The notes under the pieces were generated by a model, which worked only from the letters and a program-made list of their open reading frames with translations, did not search any database and was not told the DNA's origin. A DNA stretch of 64,000 bases from Pseudomonas sp. GM50 (lineage in GTDB: Bacteria; Pseudomonadota; Gammaproteobacteria; Pseudomonadales; Pseudomonadaceae): the NCBI RefSeq assembly GCF_000282375.1, contig NZ_AKJK01000043.1:62001-126000 (forward strand), read 5' to 3'. Of this stretch, positions 9,743 through 19,733 are shown piece by piece (position 1 is the first letter of the stretch; the number at the start of each line of letters is the position of its first letter). The translations under genes and the position numbers were made by a program.

Positions 9743-9981
9743 TTATCCAAGTTATACGTGCACCTGCCTGTGGATAACCTGTAGAGACACCTCGCCAGGC
9801 CACGTCGGCCGGTGCTCTTCAGGATCTGATCAAAAAACCAGCAGTTTCAGTGACTTGCGCACAATCGCCGGGGATCACGCTGTGGATAACCTTGGGAAGG
9901 ATGGATGCAGGCCACGGGAGACGTGGCCTGTAGAGATTTGTACGTTTTCTGATCAGCTGCGGCGGCGCAGACTTATCCACG
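9743..9981. promoter_or_regulatory. Cluster of DnaA-box-like nonamers between gcvR and rarD
   Basis: Two perfect 9-mers TGTGGATAA (complement of TTATCCACA) at 9769-9777 and 9881-9889, plus one-mismatch TTATCCAAG at 9743-9751 and TTATCCACG at 9973-9981 (the last inside the end of rarD). The first two also form an inverted repeat (GGTTATCCA ... TGGATAACC) that could fold as a hairpin after gcvR. Function unproven. Confidence 0.4.
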
Positions 9982-10840
9982 CATCGACGCTGTAAACCGC
10001 CAGACCGGCCCAGATAAAGATGAACGCTACCAGCGTGCTGGACGACAAGTGCTCGTCAAACAGCAGAACGGCTTGCAGCAACACCAGTGTCGGCGCCAGG
10101 TACTGGAGAAATCCGAGGGTGGTGTAGGGCAAGTGCCGGGCGGCGGCGTTGAAACACACCAGCGGCACCAGCGTCACCGGACCTGCAGCCACCAGCCACC
10201 AGGCTTCAGAGGTGGTCCAGAATTCGGCTTGCGCGCTGGTCGCCGTTGGATTGAACAGCAGCCAGGCGACAGCAATCGGCACCAGCATCCAGGTTTCCAC
10301 CACCAGCCCCGGCAGCGCCTTGACCGGGGCCTGCTTGCGGATCAGGCCGTAGAAGCCGAAGGTCAATGCCAGCACCAGCGACACCCACGGCAGGCTGCCG
10401 ACTTGCCACACTTGCTGCGCAACACCGACCGCCGCCAGGCCAACCGCCAGCCATTGCATGCGCCGAAGCCGTTCGCCGAGGATCAGCATTCCCAACAGCA
10501 CGTTTACCAGCGGGTTGATGTAGTAACCGAGGCTGGCTTCGAGCATGCGTCCGTTGTTCACCGACCAGACGTAGGTCAGCCAGTTGGCGGCGATCAATGT
10601 GCCGCTCAGGGCCAGGATTGCCAGCCGTCGCGGGTTCTCCCGCAGTTCGCGCCACCAGCCGGGATGTTTCCAGACGAGCAGCAGCAAAGCGCCGAACAGC
10701 GCAGACCAAAGCACTCGGTGGATGATGATCTCCACGGCGGGCACGCTGGCAATGGCTTTGAAGTAGAGCGGGAACAGGCCCCAGATGATGTAGGCACTCA
10801 GGCCCAGGATGTACCCGCGACGCGGGTTGGCGGCTTGCAT
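9953..10840 (-). CDS. rarD: RarD, EamA-family transporter
   Basis: Inner-membrane protein of 295 aa with about ten hydrophobic segments in two EamA repeats (YILGLSAYIIWGLFPLYFKA; TTLGFLQYLAPTLVLLQAVL). The N-terminal YIIWGLFPLYFK and the HRVLWS motif are characteristic of RarD, linked with chloramphenicol sensitivity in other species; the natural substrate is unknown. Single gene on the minus strand between REP elements. Confidence 0.93.
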   Translation of the reverse strand: MQAANPRRGYILGLSAYIIWGLFPLYFKAIASVPAVEIIIHRVLWSALFGALLLLVWKHPGWWRELRENPRRLAILALSGTLIAANWLTYVWSVNNGRMLEASLGYYINPLVNVLLGMLILGERLRRMQWLAVGLAAVGVAQQVWQVGSLPWVSLVLALTFGFYGLIRKQAPVKALPGLVVETWMLVPIAVAWLLFNPTATSAQAEFWTTSEAWWLVAAGPVTLVPLVCFNAAARHLPYTTLGFLQYLAPTLVLLQAVLLFDEHLSSSTLVAFIFIWAGLAVYSVDAWISLRRRS

Positions 10841-10899
10841 GAGAATCCTTGCTTAGGCAGCTAACAAAGAGGGGATTGTATAGATGTGTTTGATTTTTT

Positions 10900-10990
10900 G
10901 TAGGAGCGAGGCTTGCCCGCGAAGAACGATGACGCGGTACGTCAGGCAGACCGCGTTATCGTTCTTCGCGGGCAAGCCTCGCTCCTACAG
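10900..10990. repeat. REPIN, class A, with perfectly paired spacer
   Basis: Class A inverted pair. Here the spacer is also self-complementary (GAAGAACGAT ... ATCGTTCTTC), so the whole 90 bases can form one long hairpin, a sign of recent arrival. Confidence 0.9.
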
Positions 10991-11002
10991 GTTCGGTGGG
11001 GT

Positions 11003-11977
11003 TTAGAAGAGTTTCAGTGGTTCTTCATTGAGTGCGGCGAGTTGCTCACGCAACGCCAATACCTGATCGCCCCAATAGCGCTCGGTGCCGAACCACGGAA
11101 AGCTGCGAGGGAAGGCCGGGTCGTCCCAGCGCCGGGCGAGCCAGGCGCTGTAGTGCATCAGGCGCAAGGCGCGCAGCGGTTCGATCAGCGCCAGCTCCCG
11201 CGGGTCGAAGTCGTGGAATTCGTTGTAGCCGTCCATCAATTCCGACAACTGACCGAGACATTCCTGACGATCACCGGCGAGCATCATCCAGATATCCTGC
11301 ACCGCCGGGCCCATGCGGCAGTCGTCGAGGTCGACGATGTGGAACATCTCGTCGCGGCACATCATGTTGCCGGGGTGGCAATCGCCATGCATGCGGATGT
11401 TCTGGTGCGGCGTGGCCTTGTAAACCTCTTCTACCCGCTTGAGCAGATCGCGGGCCACGGACTCGTAGGCCGGCAGCAAACTTTTGGGTACGAAATTGCC
11501 TTCGAGCAGGGTCGTCAGCGAGTCCTGACCGAAATTTTTCACGCCCAGTGCTTCGCGGTGATCGAAGGGCTTTGTCGCGCCGACCGCATGCAGACGACCC
11601 AGCAGTTGGCCCAGGCGATACAGCTGATCGAGATTGCCCGGCTCCGGCGCACGGCCGCCACGACGGGGGAACAGGGTGAAACGGAAACCGTTGTGTTCGT
11701 GCAGGCTGGCGCCGTTGTGAATCATCGGCGCGACCACCGGTACGTCGCACTCGGCGAGTTCGAAGGTGAATTGGTGCTCTTCGAGAATCGCTTCGTTGGT
11801 CCAGCGCTGCGGGCGGTAGAACTTGGCGATCAGCGGCTCGGAGTCTTCGATACCGACCTGATAGACACGGTTCTCGTAGCTATTGAGCGCCAGAATGCGT
11901 GCGTCGCTGAGAAAGCCGATGCTTTCGACGGCATCGAGCACGAGGTCTGGGGTGAGCGTTGCAAACGGGTGGGCCAT
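11003..11977 (-). CDS. srkA: Stress-response serine/threonine protein kinase (YihE/SrkA family)
   Basis: 324 aa, aminoglycoside-phosphotransferase-like kinase fold. The nucleotide-binding part is SYENRVYQVGIEDSEPLIAKFYRP, the catalytic loop HGDCHPGNMMCRD (about residues 199-211) and the metal-binding IVDLDDCRMGP. SrkA protects E. coli against stress-induced death and antagonises MazF. I chose the ATG at 11977 (MAHPFATLTPD) because the open frame further upstream to 12094 reads through a REP sequence. Length fits the family (about 328). Confidence 0.92.
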   Translation of the reverse strand: MAHPFATLTPDLVLDAVESIGFLSDARILALNSYENRVYQVGIEDSEPLIAKFYRPQRWTNEAILEEHQFTFELAECDVPVVAPMIHNGASLHEHNGFRFTLFPRRGGRAPEPGNLDQLYRLGQLLGRLHAVGATKPFDHREALGVKNFGQDSLTTLLEGNFVPKSLLPAYESVARDLLKRVEEVYKATPHQNIRMHGDCHPGNMMCRDEMFHIVDLDDCRMGPAVQDIWMMLAGDRQECLGQLSELMDGYNEFHDFDPRELALIEPLRALRLMHYSAWLARRWDDPAFPRSFPWFGTERYWGDQVLALREQLAALNEEPLKLF

Positions 11978-12082
11978 GCTGACTCCTGCGCGCAGCAGGC
12001 TGCCGCGTCCGGCCAAGCATGGTAGCGCAGACGGGGCTTCTTTAGGGGGTGGGGTTGAGATCAGTGGTGTTTGAGATGACGC

Positions 12083-12151
12083 CTTCGCGGGCAAGCCTCG
12101 CTCCTACAAAGGATCACTCTGTACCTGTAGGAGCGAGGCTTGCCCGCGAAG
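12083..12151. repeat. REP/REPIN pair, class A
   Basis: Inverted pair of the class A palindrome with a 19-base spacer, between srkA and the PhoX gene. Confidence 0.9.
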
Positions 12152-12159
12152 AGGGCCTA

Positions 12160-14061
12160 TCAGGCGCCGACGATCCCGCCGTCTTCGCGGGAAATCGCCA
12201 TCACCGAAGACCGTGGCTTGCCGTTGGGCAGATGCTCAGGGAACGTCGACCCACCGTTTTCCCCCGGATGCTGAATCCCGACAAACAGGGTTTTCTGATC
12301 TGGCGAGAAGCTGATCCCCGTCACCTCGCAGCCCACTGGCCCGACCATGAAACGACGGATTTCGCCGGTCACTGGGTCGGCGCAGAGCATCTGGTTATTG
12401 CCCATGCCCGCGAAGTCGCCTGCGTTGCTCGAATCGCCATCCGTAAGAATCCACAAGCGCCCGGCCTTGTCGAATCCCAGGCCGTCCGGGCTGTTGAACA
12501 TGTTCTGCGGAGTGATGTTCGACGAACCGCCCTTCGGCGTACCGGCGTGGACGCCCGGGTTGCCGGCGACCACAAACAGATCCCAGGCAAAGCTTTTCGA
12601 GCCGTGATCGTCGCGGTCGGTGCGCCAGCGCAGGATCTGCCCGTAGACGTTCTTCTCGCGCGGGTTCGGCCCGCCCACCGGTTGGCCTTCTTCGCCGCGT
12701 TTGGCGTTGTTGGTCAGGGTGCAATAAACCTGGCCATCCTTGGGGCTGACGACGATCCATTCCGGACGGTCCATGCGCGTGGCGCTCACGACGCTGGCTG
12801 CGAGGCGTGCATGAATCAGCACTTCAGCCTGATCGGCAAAACCGCTGCTGGCATCGATGCCATTCTTGCCGTGGGTCAGTTCGATCCACTGGCCTTGGCC
12901 TTTCGGGTGATCGGCGTTGCCGTCGCCCGCGTCGAAACGCGCCACGTACAAGGTGCCGTGGTCCAACAGGTCGCGGTTGGCTTTGGGATTTCTGTGGTTG
13001 ATCTTGTCGCGGCTGACGAATTTATAGATGAATTCGCCACGTTCGTCGTCGCCCATGTACACCACGGCGCGACCGTCATTGGTTTCGGCAAGGGCGGCGT
13101 TTTCATGTTTGAAGCGGCCCAGCGCGGTGCGTTTGACCGGTGTCGACTGCGGATCGAACGGGTCGATTTCCACCACCCAGCCATGACGATTGAGTTCGTT
13201 GGGATTCTTTGCCAGATCGAAGCGCGGATCGTGTGGATGCCAGTTGATGTCTTTACTGGCCACCACCGCACCGTAGCGTTTCTGCGCGGCGTCGAACTTC
13301 TGCTCGGCATTGCTGCTGCCAAAGCAGTCGGTGAAGTTCTCTTCGCAGGTCAGATAAGTGCCCCACGGCGTCTTGCCGTTGGCGCAGTTCTGGAAGGTGC
13401 CGAGGACTTTCTTGCCGTGTTTGTCGGCGCTGGTTTTCAGCAGCTCATGACCGGCCGCCGGACCGCTCAGGCGCAACGGCGAGTTGCCGTGAATGCGGCG
13501 GTTGTAGCGCGAGCCCTGGACGAACTGCCACTGGCCGTTCTTGCGCTGCACTTCGATCACCGACACACCTTCGCAGGCCAGGGCCTTGCGCACATCTTCC
13601 GCCGATTGCGGCATACCGCCGTGGGGGTAGAGGTAGCGGTAGTTGGTGTATTCGTTGTTGATCGCCATCAGTGCCCGGTCTTTGTCACCGGGGAATTCGA
13701 ACAGGCTCATGCCGTCGTTGTTGTCGCCGAACTGGACTTCCTGCGCCTGGGCCGTGCCGTTGCCGCTAGGGTCGAACGCCGGACCATTTTTTTGCAGTGG
13801 CTGGCCCCAGCTGATCAGCACCGAGGATTTGTAGCCCGGCGGCAGGGTAATGGCGTCGGTCGTGGCGGCAGCGATGCTGTCGAAACCCAACAGCTTGCTG
13901 GAGCCGGCGCTGACGCTGGCGGCCAGCACGCTGCGACTCAGCAGGTTGCCACCGAGAAACATCGCTGCACCGCAGAGGGCACCAGCGCTGATGAAGCCAC
14001 GACGGCTGAGGCCGACCATCTTTTCGAGGTCGGTGGATTGGTTGTCTTCTAATAGGCTCAC
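12160..14061 (-). CDS. PhoX-family (DUF839) protein, Tat-exported
   Basis: Periplasmic PhoX-like phosphatase, about 633 aa. A twin-arginine signal is clear: LSRRGFISAGALCGAAMFLGG, just after an N-terminal leader. The body has the DUF839 features TYLTCEENFTDCFGSS, GWVVEIDPFD and YCTLTNN. I prefer a GTG start at 14061 (VSLLEDNQST) because AGGGAG lies six bases before it; the ATG at 14091 lacks a ribosome site. PhoX enzymes are calcium-dependent alkaline phosphatases, but many DUF839 members are uncharacterised, so the activity is an inference. No Pho box was recognised. Confidence 0.85.
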   Translation of the reverse strand: MSLLEDNQSTDLEKMVGLSRRGFISAGALCGAAMFLGGNLLSRSVLAASVSAGSSKLLGFDSIAAATTDAITLPPGYKSSVLISWGQPLQKNGPAFDPSGNGTAQAQEVQFGDNNDGMSLFEFPGDKDRALMAINNEYTNYRYLYPHGGMPQSAEDVRKALACEGVSVIEVQRKNGQWQFVQGSRYNRRIHGNSPLRLSGPAAGHELLKTSADKHGKKVLGTFQNCANGKTPWGTYLTCEENFTDCFGSSNAEQKFDAAQKRYGAVVASKDINWHPHDPRFDLAKNPNELNRHGWVVEIDPFDPQSTPVKRTALGRFKHENAALAETNDGRAVVYMGDDERGEFIYKFVSRDKINHRNPKANRDLLDHGTLYVARFDAGDGNADHPKGQGQWIELTHGKNGIDASSGFADQAEVLIHARLAASVVSATRMDRPEWIVVSPKDGQVYCTLTNNAKRGEEGQPVGGPNPREKNVYGQILRWRTDRDDHGSKSFAWDLFVVAGNPGVHAGTPKGGSSNITPQNMFNSPDGLGFDKAGRLWILTDGDSSNAGDFAGMGNNQMLCADPVTGEIRRFMVGPVGCEVTGISFSPDQKTLFVGIQHPGENGGSTFPEHLPNGKPRSSVMAISREDGGIVGA

Positions 14062-14141
14062 ATCAGGCTCCCTGCGGGTTTTTGCAGCCACCTTAATGGT
14101 GGTCGATGAAGCTTTTGTTGCAGCCTCTTAAAGTCAGAATC

Positions 14142-14172
14142 AAAAGATCGCAGCCTTCGGCAGCTCCTACAG
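14142..14172. repeat. Short Pseudomonas intergenic repeat
   Basis: AGATCGCAGCCTTCGGCAGC followed by TCCTACAGG, a short hairpin-like sequence of a type often scattered between genes in fluorescent pseudomonads; single copy here. Confidence 0.5.
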
Positions 14173-14173
14173 G

Positions 14174-14938
14174 CTAGAGCGGTGTGCCCAGCAGGATGTT
14201 CGACGGCGCGAATTGCACAAGAACGGGTTTGCCAGCGGTAAGTTCGAGGGTTTTCAGATGCAGCGGCTCGGCCAGGGCGCAGAGCGTCTGGCCATTGGGC
14301 AGGCCGATGCGCACTTCGCTGGGACCGTCGTCGGCGTCGAGGATTTCTTCGATCATGCCCCTCAGGCAATTGTTGCCGGGCGCCGCTGCTTGATCGATGC
14401 CCAACAGTTCCAGCCAACCGGCCTTGATCAGTGCCACCACTTCGGTGCCGGTTTGCAGTTCCAGGCGCAGAGTGCTGTCGTGAGTGATCTGCGCATCGAT
14501 ACGCAAGCCTTCGGCCAGTTCAAGACGGATGCGGTCGTTGCGTCCTTGCGCATCGATCGCCACGACCTTGCCGTGCAGTTGATTGCGCGCACTGGTTCTG
14601 AGCATCAGCCGACCGAGCAGGTCCAGGTCGCTGGCGTCCTCGGCGGCTTCCAGCACCTGAGCCTGTAAGGCTTGCAGCTTTTGATACAGGCGCAACACGC
14701 GTTCGCCTTCGCTGGACAGTTTGGCGCCGCCACCGCCCTTGCCGCCGACGCTGCGCTCCACCAGCGGTTTCTGCGCGAGGTTGTTCAGCTCGTCGATGGC
14801 GTCCCATGCCGCCTTGTAACTCAAACCCGCGCTTTTCGCAGCGCGGGTGATTGAGCCTTGTTCGGCGATGTGTTGCAGCAACGCGATACGCTGCGGACGA
14901 CGGACAATGTGCTGGGACAACAACGTAGGCAAGGACAT
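14174..14938 (-). CDS. modE: ModE-like molybdate-responsive regulator
   Basis: 254 aa DNA-binding regulator. Residues 1-110 form the LysR-like winged helix of ModE (LLQHIAEQGSITRAAKSAGLSYKAAWDAIDEL; VERSVGGKGGGGAKLSSEGERVL). The C-terminal half has two Mop/TOBE repeats (LMLRTSARNQLHGKVVAID; GTEVVALIKAGWLELLG) that bind molybdate. ModE represses molybdate uptake genes; no modABC lies in the window. Confidence 0.9.
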   Translation of the reverse strand: MSLPTLLSQHIVRRPQRIALLQHIAEQGSITRAAKSAGLSYKAAWDAIDELNNLAQKPLVERSVGGKGGGGAKLSSEGERVLRLYQKLQALQAQVLEAAEDASDLDLLGRLMLRTSARNQLHGKVVAIDAQGRNDRIRLELAEGLRIDAQITHDSTLRLELQTGTEVVALIKAGWLELLGIDQAAAPGNNCLRGMIEEILDADDGPSEVRIGLPNGQTLCALAEPLHLKTLELTAGKPVLVQFAPSNILLGTPL

Positions 14939-15001
14939 GGCAAGGCGCTTTGGGCTGTGGCGATGGGGAGGACGTTGGCGGCTTGGCGCACGAGAGTCAA
15001 G

Positions 15002-15742
15002 TCAGGTCACGTCGCCAGGTTTTGGGGTACGGGCCAGGCAGTAGACATCGACTCGCGCGGCGCCCGCATCCATCAACAAGCGAGCCAGGGCCTGGGCGGT
15101 GGCGCCGGTAGTCAGCACATCATCGACCAATGCGAAGTGGCGACCCTTGATCGAGGCGGCGGGCGCCAGGGCAAAGGCATGGCGCAGGTTCTTTTTACGG
15201 GCATCGGCATTCAGCTCTTGTTGCGCGCTGGTGTCCTGAATCCTCAGCAACAGCGTTTCATCGCAAGGAATGTCGAGGCTGACGCTGAGCCAGCGGGCGA
15301 GCATCGCCGCCTGGTTGAACCCCCGCTGACGCAGACGTTTGGCGGCCAGCGGTACGGGTATCAGCGCATCGGGCCGATCCAGGTCTTCATCGAAGCGATG
15401 TTGCAGGAACTGAGCGAGAAGTTCGGCGAGCAGGCGGCCAAACGGCCACTTCGCGCTGTGCTTGAAGCGAGTGATCAAACTGTCGACCGGAAAGCTGTAA
15501 GTCCAGGGCGCGGCGACTCGCTCGAAGGCTGGCGGTTGTTTCAGGCAGTGGCCGCAGGTCAGGCCCATGGCAGGCAGGGGCAGGGCGCAGGTTTGGCAGT
15601 GCTCGCCCAACCAGGGCAACTCGGTTTCGCAGGCCATGCAGATTGGGGTGATGTCGTCCGCGGCTTCTGCGCAGAGCAAACAGGTTTGTTTGTTTTTTAA
15701 CCAGATGTAAACCGGTCCTTCGTATCGTGGTTGACAGCGCAT
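15002..15742 (-). CDS. comF: ComF-family phosphoribosyltransferase-like protein
   Basis: 246 aa. The N-terminal zinc ribbon has paired Cys motifs (CLLC, CMAC, CQTC, CGHC). The C-terminal half is a type I phosphoribosyltransferase fold with the PRPP loop FALVDDVLTTGATAQ (about residues 200-214). ComF proteins act in DNA uptake during transformation (ssDNA translocation in other bacteria). It is divergent from bioB with about 90 bases between, an arrangement also seen in other pseudomonads. The start ATG at 15742 gives MRCQPRYEG. Confidence 0.92.
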   Translation of the reverse strand: MRCQPRYEGPVYIWLKNKQTCLLCAEAADDITPICMACETELPWLGEHCQTCALPLPAMGLTCGHCLKQPPAFERVAAPWTYSFPVDSLITRFKHSAKWPFGRLLAELLAQFLQHRFDEDLDRPDALIPVPLAAKRLRQRGFNQAAMLARWLSVSLDIPCDETLLLRIQDTSAQQELNADARKKNLRHAFALAPAASIKGRHFALVDDVLTTGATAQALARLLMDAGAARVDVYCLARTPKPGDVT

Positions 15743-15833
15743 CGCTCTTCCTTAAATATGCCGAACATCCGTGTCGCGTCTGTGGGTATTCCATTCCCCA
15801 GTCGCAAGCCATGCATAAAACAAGGAAACGCCC

Positions 15834-16889
15834 ATGAGCGCCAGCACCACTGCAACCCTGCGTCATGACTGGTCTTTGGCCGAAGTCAAAGCACTCTTCG
15901 TTCAGCCATTCAACGACCTGTTGTTCCAGGCCCAGACGGTGCACCGCGCGCATTTCGACGCCAACCGCGTCCAGGTCTCGACACTGCTTTCGATCAAAAC
16001 CGGTGCTTGCCCGGAAGATTGCAAATATTGTCCGCAGTCCGGCCACTACAACACTGGCCTGGAAAAAGAAAAACTGATGGAAGTGCAGAAGGTCCTCGAA
16101 GAGGCCGCTCGCGCCAAGGCCATCGGTTCGACCCGTTTCTGCATGGGCGCGGCGTGGAAGCATCCGTCGGCCAAAGACATGCCTTACGTGCTGGAGATGG
16201 TCAAAGGCGTGAAAGCCATGGGCCTGGAAACCTGCATGACCCTGGGTCGTCTCGATCAGGACCAGACCGTCGCCCTGGCCGAAGCCGGCCTGGATTACTA
16301 CAACCACAACCTCGACACCTCGCCTGAGTTCTACGGCAGCATCATCACCACCCGTACGTACAGCGAGCGCCTGCAAACCCTGGCCTACGTGCGTGATTCG
16401 GGGATGAAGATTTGCTCCGGCGGCATTCTCGGCATGGGCGAGTCCCTCGACGACCGCGCCAATCTGCTGATCCAGCTGGCCAACCTGCCTGAGCATCCAG
16501 AGTCGGTGCCGATCAACATGCTGGTGAAAGTCGCCGGTACGCCGCTGGAAAATGCCGACGACGTCGACCCGTTCGACTTCATCCGCATGCTCGCGGTCGC
16601 TCGGATCCTGATGCCCAAATCCCACGTGCGCCTGTCCGCCGGCCGTGAAGCGATGAACGAGCAGATGCAGGCCCTGGCGTTCTTCGCCGGCGCCAACTCG
16701 ATTTTCTACGGCGAAAAACTGCTGACCACCGCCAACCCGCAGGCGGACAAGGACATGCAGCTGTTCTCGCGTCTGGGCATCCTGCCGGAAGCACGTGAAG
16801 AGCATGCAGACGAAGTGCATCAGGCTGCGATTGAGCAGGCGCTGGTGGAGCAGAAGAGCAGCGAGCAGTTCTATAACGCGGCTGTCTGA
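15834..16889 (+). CDS. bioB: Biotin synthase
   Basis: Radical SAM enzyme that inserts sulfur into dethiobiotin, the last step of biotin synthesis. The 4Fe-4S motif is CPEDCKYC (about residues 57-64), with [13 protein letters not shown] and the arginine-containing VRLSAGRE that ligate the second cluster. Length 351 aa is normal. It opens the bioBFHCD cluster; a REP pair separates it from bioF, so bioFHCD may be expressed partly apart. Confidence 0.98.
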   Translation: MSASTTATLRHDWSLAEVKALFVQPFNDLLFQAQTVHRAHFDANRVQVSTLLSIKTGACPEDCKYCPQSGHYNTGLEKEKLMEVQKVLEEAARAKAIGSTRFCMGAAWKHPSAKDMPYVLEMVKGVKAMGLETCMTLGRLDQDQTVALAEAGLDYYNHNLDTSPEFYGSIITTRTYSERLQTLAYVRDSGMKICSGGILGMGESLDDRANLLIQLANLPEHPESVPINMLVKVAGTPLENADDVDPFDFIRMLAVARILMPKSHVRLSAGREAMNEQMQALAFFAGANSIFYGEKLLTTANPQADKDMQLFSRLGILPEAREEHADEVHQAAIEQALVEQKSSEQFYNAAV

Positions 16890-16903
16890 CTTCACCCCGC
16901 CCT

Positions 16904-16992
16904 GTAGGAGCGAGGCTTGCCCGCGAATGAGGCACTTTGGTCTATCTGACTGACCGTGGTGATCCCTTCGCGGGCAAGCCTCGCTCCTACAG
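16904..16992. repeat. REPIN inside the biotin operon, class A
   Basis: Inverted class A pair in the bioB-bioF gap. REPs inside operons can stabilise the upstream mRNA or cause partial termination. Confidence 0.9.
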
Positions 16993-17025
16993 GAGTTGTT
17001 TGTTTTCCTGACCCGTGAGGCCTGC

Positions 17026-18204
17026 ATGTCTTTCGATCTCGCCGCACGCCTTGCTGCCCGTCGTGCCGAAAACCTTTATCGCCAGCGCCCATTGCTCGAA
17101 AGCCCGCAAGGCCCGGAAGTGGTGGTCGATGGTCAGCCGTTGCTGGCGTTCTGTAACAACGATTACCTGGGCCTGGCCAATCACCCGCAAGTGATCGAAG
17201 CCTGGCGTGCCGGCGCGTCGCGTTGGGGCGTGGGCGGTGGTGCTTCGCATCTGGTGATCGGTCATAGCGGCCCGCATCACGCACTGGAAGAAGCCCTTGC
17301 CGAGTTCACCGGCCGGCCGCGAGCATTGCTGTTCACCACCGGTTACATGGCCAACCTCGGCGCGGTCACCGCATTGGTCGGGCAGGGCGATACGGTGCTC
17401 GAAGACCGACTCAATCACGCGTCGTTGCTGGACGCGGGGTTGTTGTCCGGTGCGCGTTTCAATCGCTATCTGCATAACGACGCGGCCAGTCTGGCCAAGC
17501 GCCTTGAGAAGGCCACCGGCAATACGCTGGTGGTCACCGACGGTGTGTTCAGCATGGACGGTGACGTCGCCGACTTGCCGGCGCTGGCGCGGGATGCCAA
17601 GGCCAAAGGCGCGTGGCTGATGGTCGATGACGCGCACGGTTTTGGTCCGCTGGGCGCCAATGGCGGCGGCATCGTCGAGCATTTCGGTCTGAGTCAGGAA
17701 GACGTGCCGGTATTGGTCGGCACCCTCGGCAAGGCTTTCGGTACGGCCGGTGCTTTTGTGGCTGGCAGTGAAGAGCTGATCGAAAGCCTGATCCAGTTCG
17801 CTCGCCCTTACATCTACACCACCAGCCAGCCACCAGCGCTGGCCTGCGCGACGCTGAAAAGCCTGGAGCTGTTGCGCAGCGAACACTGGCGACGTGAGCA
17901 TCTGCAGACGCTGATTCGCCAGTTCCGCCAAGGCGCCGAACAGATTGGCCTGGAGTTGATGGACAGCTTCACGCCGATCCAGCCGATCATGATTGGCGAT
18001 GCCGGGCGCGCAGTTCGGCTGTCGCAGATGTTGCGCGAACGCGGGCTGATGGTGACTGCGATTCGTCCACCGACCGTACCCGCGGGCAGCGCACGCTTGC
18101 GTGTAACCCTGACCGCCGCTCACAGCGAGGCGCAGGTACAGCTATTGTTAAATGGACTGGCCGATTGTTTTCAACAACTGGGACCGGAGCCAAGCCATGC
18201 GTGA
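17026..18204 (+). CDS. bioF: 8-amino-7-oxononanoate synthase
   Basis: PLP enzyme joining pimeloyl-ACP and L-alanine, 392 aa. The PLP lysine is in [13 protein letters not shown] (about residue 236); DDAHGFG and SHLVIGH are the cofactor- and substrate-site segments. ATG at 17026 (MSFDLAARL) is chosen over a start ten codons earlier that lies next to the REP. It overlaps bioH by eight bases. Confidence 0.97.
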   Translation: MSFDLAARLAARRAENLYRQRPLLESPQGPEVVVDGQPLLAFCNNDYLGLANHPQVIEAWRAGASRWGVGGGASHLVIGHSGPHHALEEALAEFTGRPRALLFTTGYMANLGAVTALVGQGDTVLEDRLNHASLLDAGLLSGARFNRYLHNDAASLAKRLEKATGNTLVVTDGVFSMDGDVADLPALARDAKAKGAWLMVDDAHGFGPLGANGGGIVEHFGLSQEDVPVLVGTLGKAFGTAGAFVAGSEELIESLIQFARPYIYTTSQPPALACATLKSLELLRSEHWRREHLQTLIRQFRQGAEQIGLELMDSFTPIQPIMIGDAGRAVRLSQMLRERGLMVTAIRPPTVPAGSARLRVTLTAAHSEAQVQLLLNGLADCFQQLGPEPSHA

Positions 18205-18928
18205 TCGTCTGATTCTGCTGCCGGGCTGGGGTCTCGGGATATCGCCGCTGGAACCCTTGGCAGCTGCCTTGCAGGGTTTGGATGAGCACCTGCGCGTCGA
18301 GATCGAGCCATTGCCGGAACTGGAATCGAGCGACCTCGAAGAATGGCTCGATGAGTTGGACTCGACGTTGCCGCAGGATGCCTGGCTCGGTGGCTGGTCA
18401 TTGGGTGGCATGCTGGCGTCCGAGTTGGCGGCGCGACGCGGTGACCGCTGCTGCGGCTTGGTGACCCTGGCGAGCAACCCTTCTTTTGTCGCCCATGAAC
18501 GATGGTCGAGCGCGATGCCCGGCGAAACCTTCGATGCGTTTCTGGCCGGCTGCAAGGCTGACTCGCGCATGACGTTGAAACGTTTTTCGCTGCTGTGCGC
18601 CCAAGGTGCCGAAGACCCGCGCGGAATGTCGCGACTGTTGCTCGCTGGCGCACCGCATACATCTTCGCCGGTGCTGATGAGCGGCCTGGAGTTGCTTGCC
18701 CAGCTGGATACCCGGCAAGCGTTGCAAGCGTTTCGCGGCCCGCAATTGCACTTGTTTGCCGGCCTCGACGGGCTGGTCCCGGCCGAAGCGGCGGGGGACT
18801 TGCTGACGCTGCTGCCGGATGTCGAAATCGGTCTGATTGAACAGGCCAGTCACGCGTTTCTTCTGGAAGACCCTCACGGTGTGGCGGGGGCGATTCAGGC
18901 CTTTTTGCATGAGTTCGGTGATGACTGA
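18197..18928 (+). CDS. bioH: Pimeloyl-ACP methyl ester carboxylesterase
   Basis: Alpha/beta hydrolase that frees pimeloyl-ACP from its methyl ester, ending the disguised fatty-acid route. 243 aa; nucleophile Ser in [10 protein letters not shown] (about residue 75), acid in AGLDGLVP and His in [10 protein letters not shown]. Start at the ATG at 18197, overlapping the end of bioF; it overlaps bioC by eight bases (ATGACTGA). Confidence 0.95.
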   Translation: MRDRLILLPGWGLGISPLEPLAAALQGLDEHLRVEIEPLPELESSDLEEWLDELDSTLPQDAWLGGWSLGGMLASELAARRGDRCCGLVTLASNPSFVAHERWSSAMPGETFDAFLAGCKADSRMTLKRFSLLCAQGAEDPRGMSRLLLAGAPHTSSPVLMSGLELLAQLDTRQALQAFRGPQLHLFAGLDGLVPAEAAGDLLTLLPDVEIGLIEQASHAFLLEDPHGVAGAIQAFLHEFGDD

Positions 18929-19733
18929 TTTATCCCTTCCCAACCTGCCCGGCGGCTTGCCCGACAAACGCCAGGTGGCGGCGTCCTTTTCCCGTGCGGC
19001 GGCGAGCTACGACAGCGTGGCCGAATTGCAGCGCGACGTGGGCAGCGAGTTGTTACGTCGGTTACCGGAAGATTTTGTCCCTGCTCGTTGGCTGGATATG
19101 GGCTGCGGCACAGGGTATTTCAGCCGAGCCTTGGCGCAGAAGTTTCCTGCGAGCGCCGGAGTGGCGTTGGACATCGCAGAAGGCATGCTCAATCACGCCC
19201 GGCCCTTGGGCGGCGCGACTCACTTCATCGCGGGCGATGCCGAGCGCTTGCCGTTGCAGGATTCGACCTGCGACCTGGTCTTCTCCAGCCTGGCGGTGCA
19301 ATGGTGCGCGGATTTCGCCTCGGTGCTCAATGAAGCGTATCGGGTACTGAAACCGGGCGGGATTTTCGCGTTTGCTAGTCTGTGTGTAGGCACGCTGTAC
19401 GAATTGCGCGACAGCTGGCGTCAGGTGGACGGCATGGTGCACGTCAACCGCTTCCGCGAGTTCGGTGTTTACCAACAGCTTTGCGCGGGCAGCGGCTTGA
19501 AGGTCGTCAGCCTCGAAACGCGTCCGCATATGCTGCATTACCCCGATGTCCGCAGCCTGACCCATGAGCTGAAGGCCCTTGGGGCGCATAACCTGAACCC
19601 CGGTCGGCCGGGCGGTTTGACCGGCAGGGCGCGGATCCTCGGCCTGATCGAGGCTTACGAGCAATTTCGTCAGGCACAGGGACTGCCGGCGACTTATCAA
19701 GTGGTTTACGCCGTGTTGGAGAAACCCTTATGA
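18921..19733 (+). CDS. bioC: Malonyl-ACP O-methyltransferase
   Basis: SAM-dependent methyltransferase that starts pimelate synthesis by methylating malonyl-ACP. 270 aa; SAM motif I is [15 protein letters not shown] (about residues 54-68), with [19 protein letters not shown] as motifs II/III. The ATG at 18921 overlaps the bioH stop. Its own stop overlaps bioD by four bases. Confidence 0.96.
   Translation: MTDLSLPNLPGGLPDKRQVAASFSRAAASYDSVAELQRDVGSELLRRLPEDFVPARWLDMGCGTGYFSRALAQKFPASAGVALDIAEGMLNHARPLGGATHFIAGDAERLPLQDSTCDLVFSSLAVQWCADFASVLNEAYRVLKPGGIFAFASLCVGTLYELRDSWRQVDGMVHVNRFREFGVYQQLCAGSGLKVVSLETRPHMLHYPDVRSLTHELKALGAHNLNPGRPGGLTGRARILGLIEAYEQFRQAQGLPATYQVVYAVLEKPL

Noticed and set aside
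12049-14052. Plus-strand open frame of 667 codons
   Set aside because: Antisense to the PhoX-family gene; no recognised domain.
15387-18123. Two long minus-strand frames over bioB and bioF
   Set aside because: Shadows of the biotin genes, whose catalytic motifs are intact on the plus strand.
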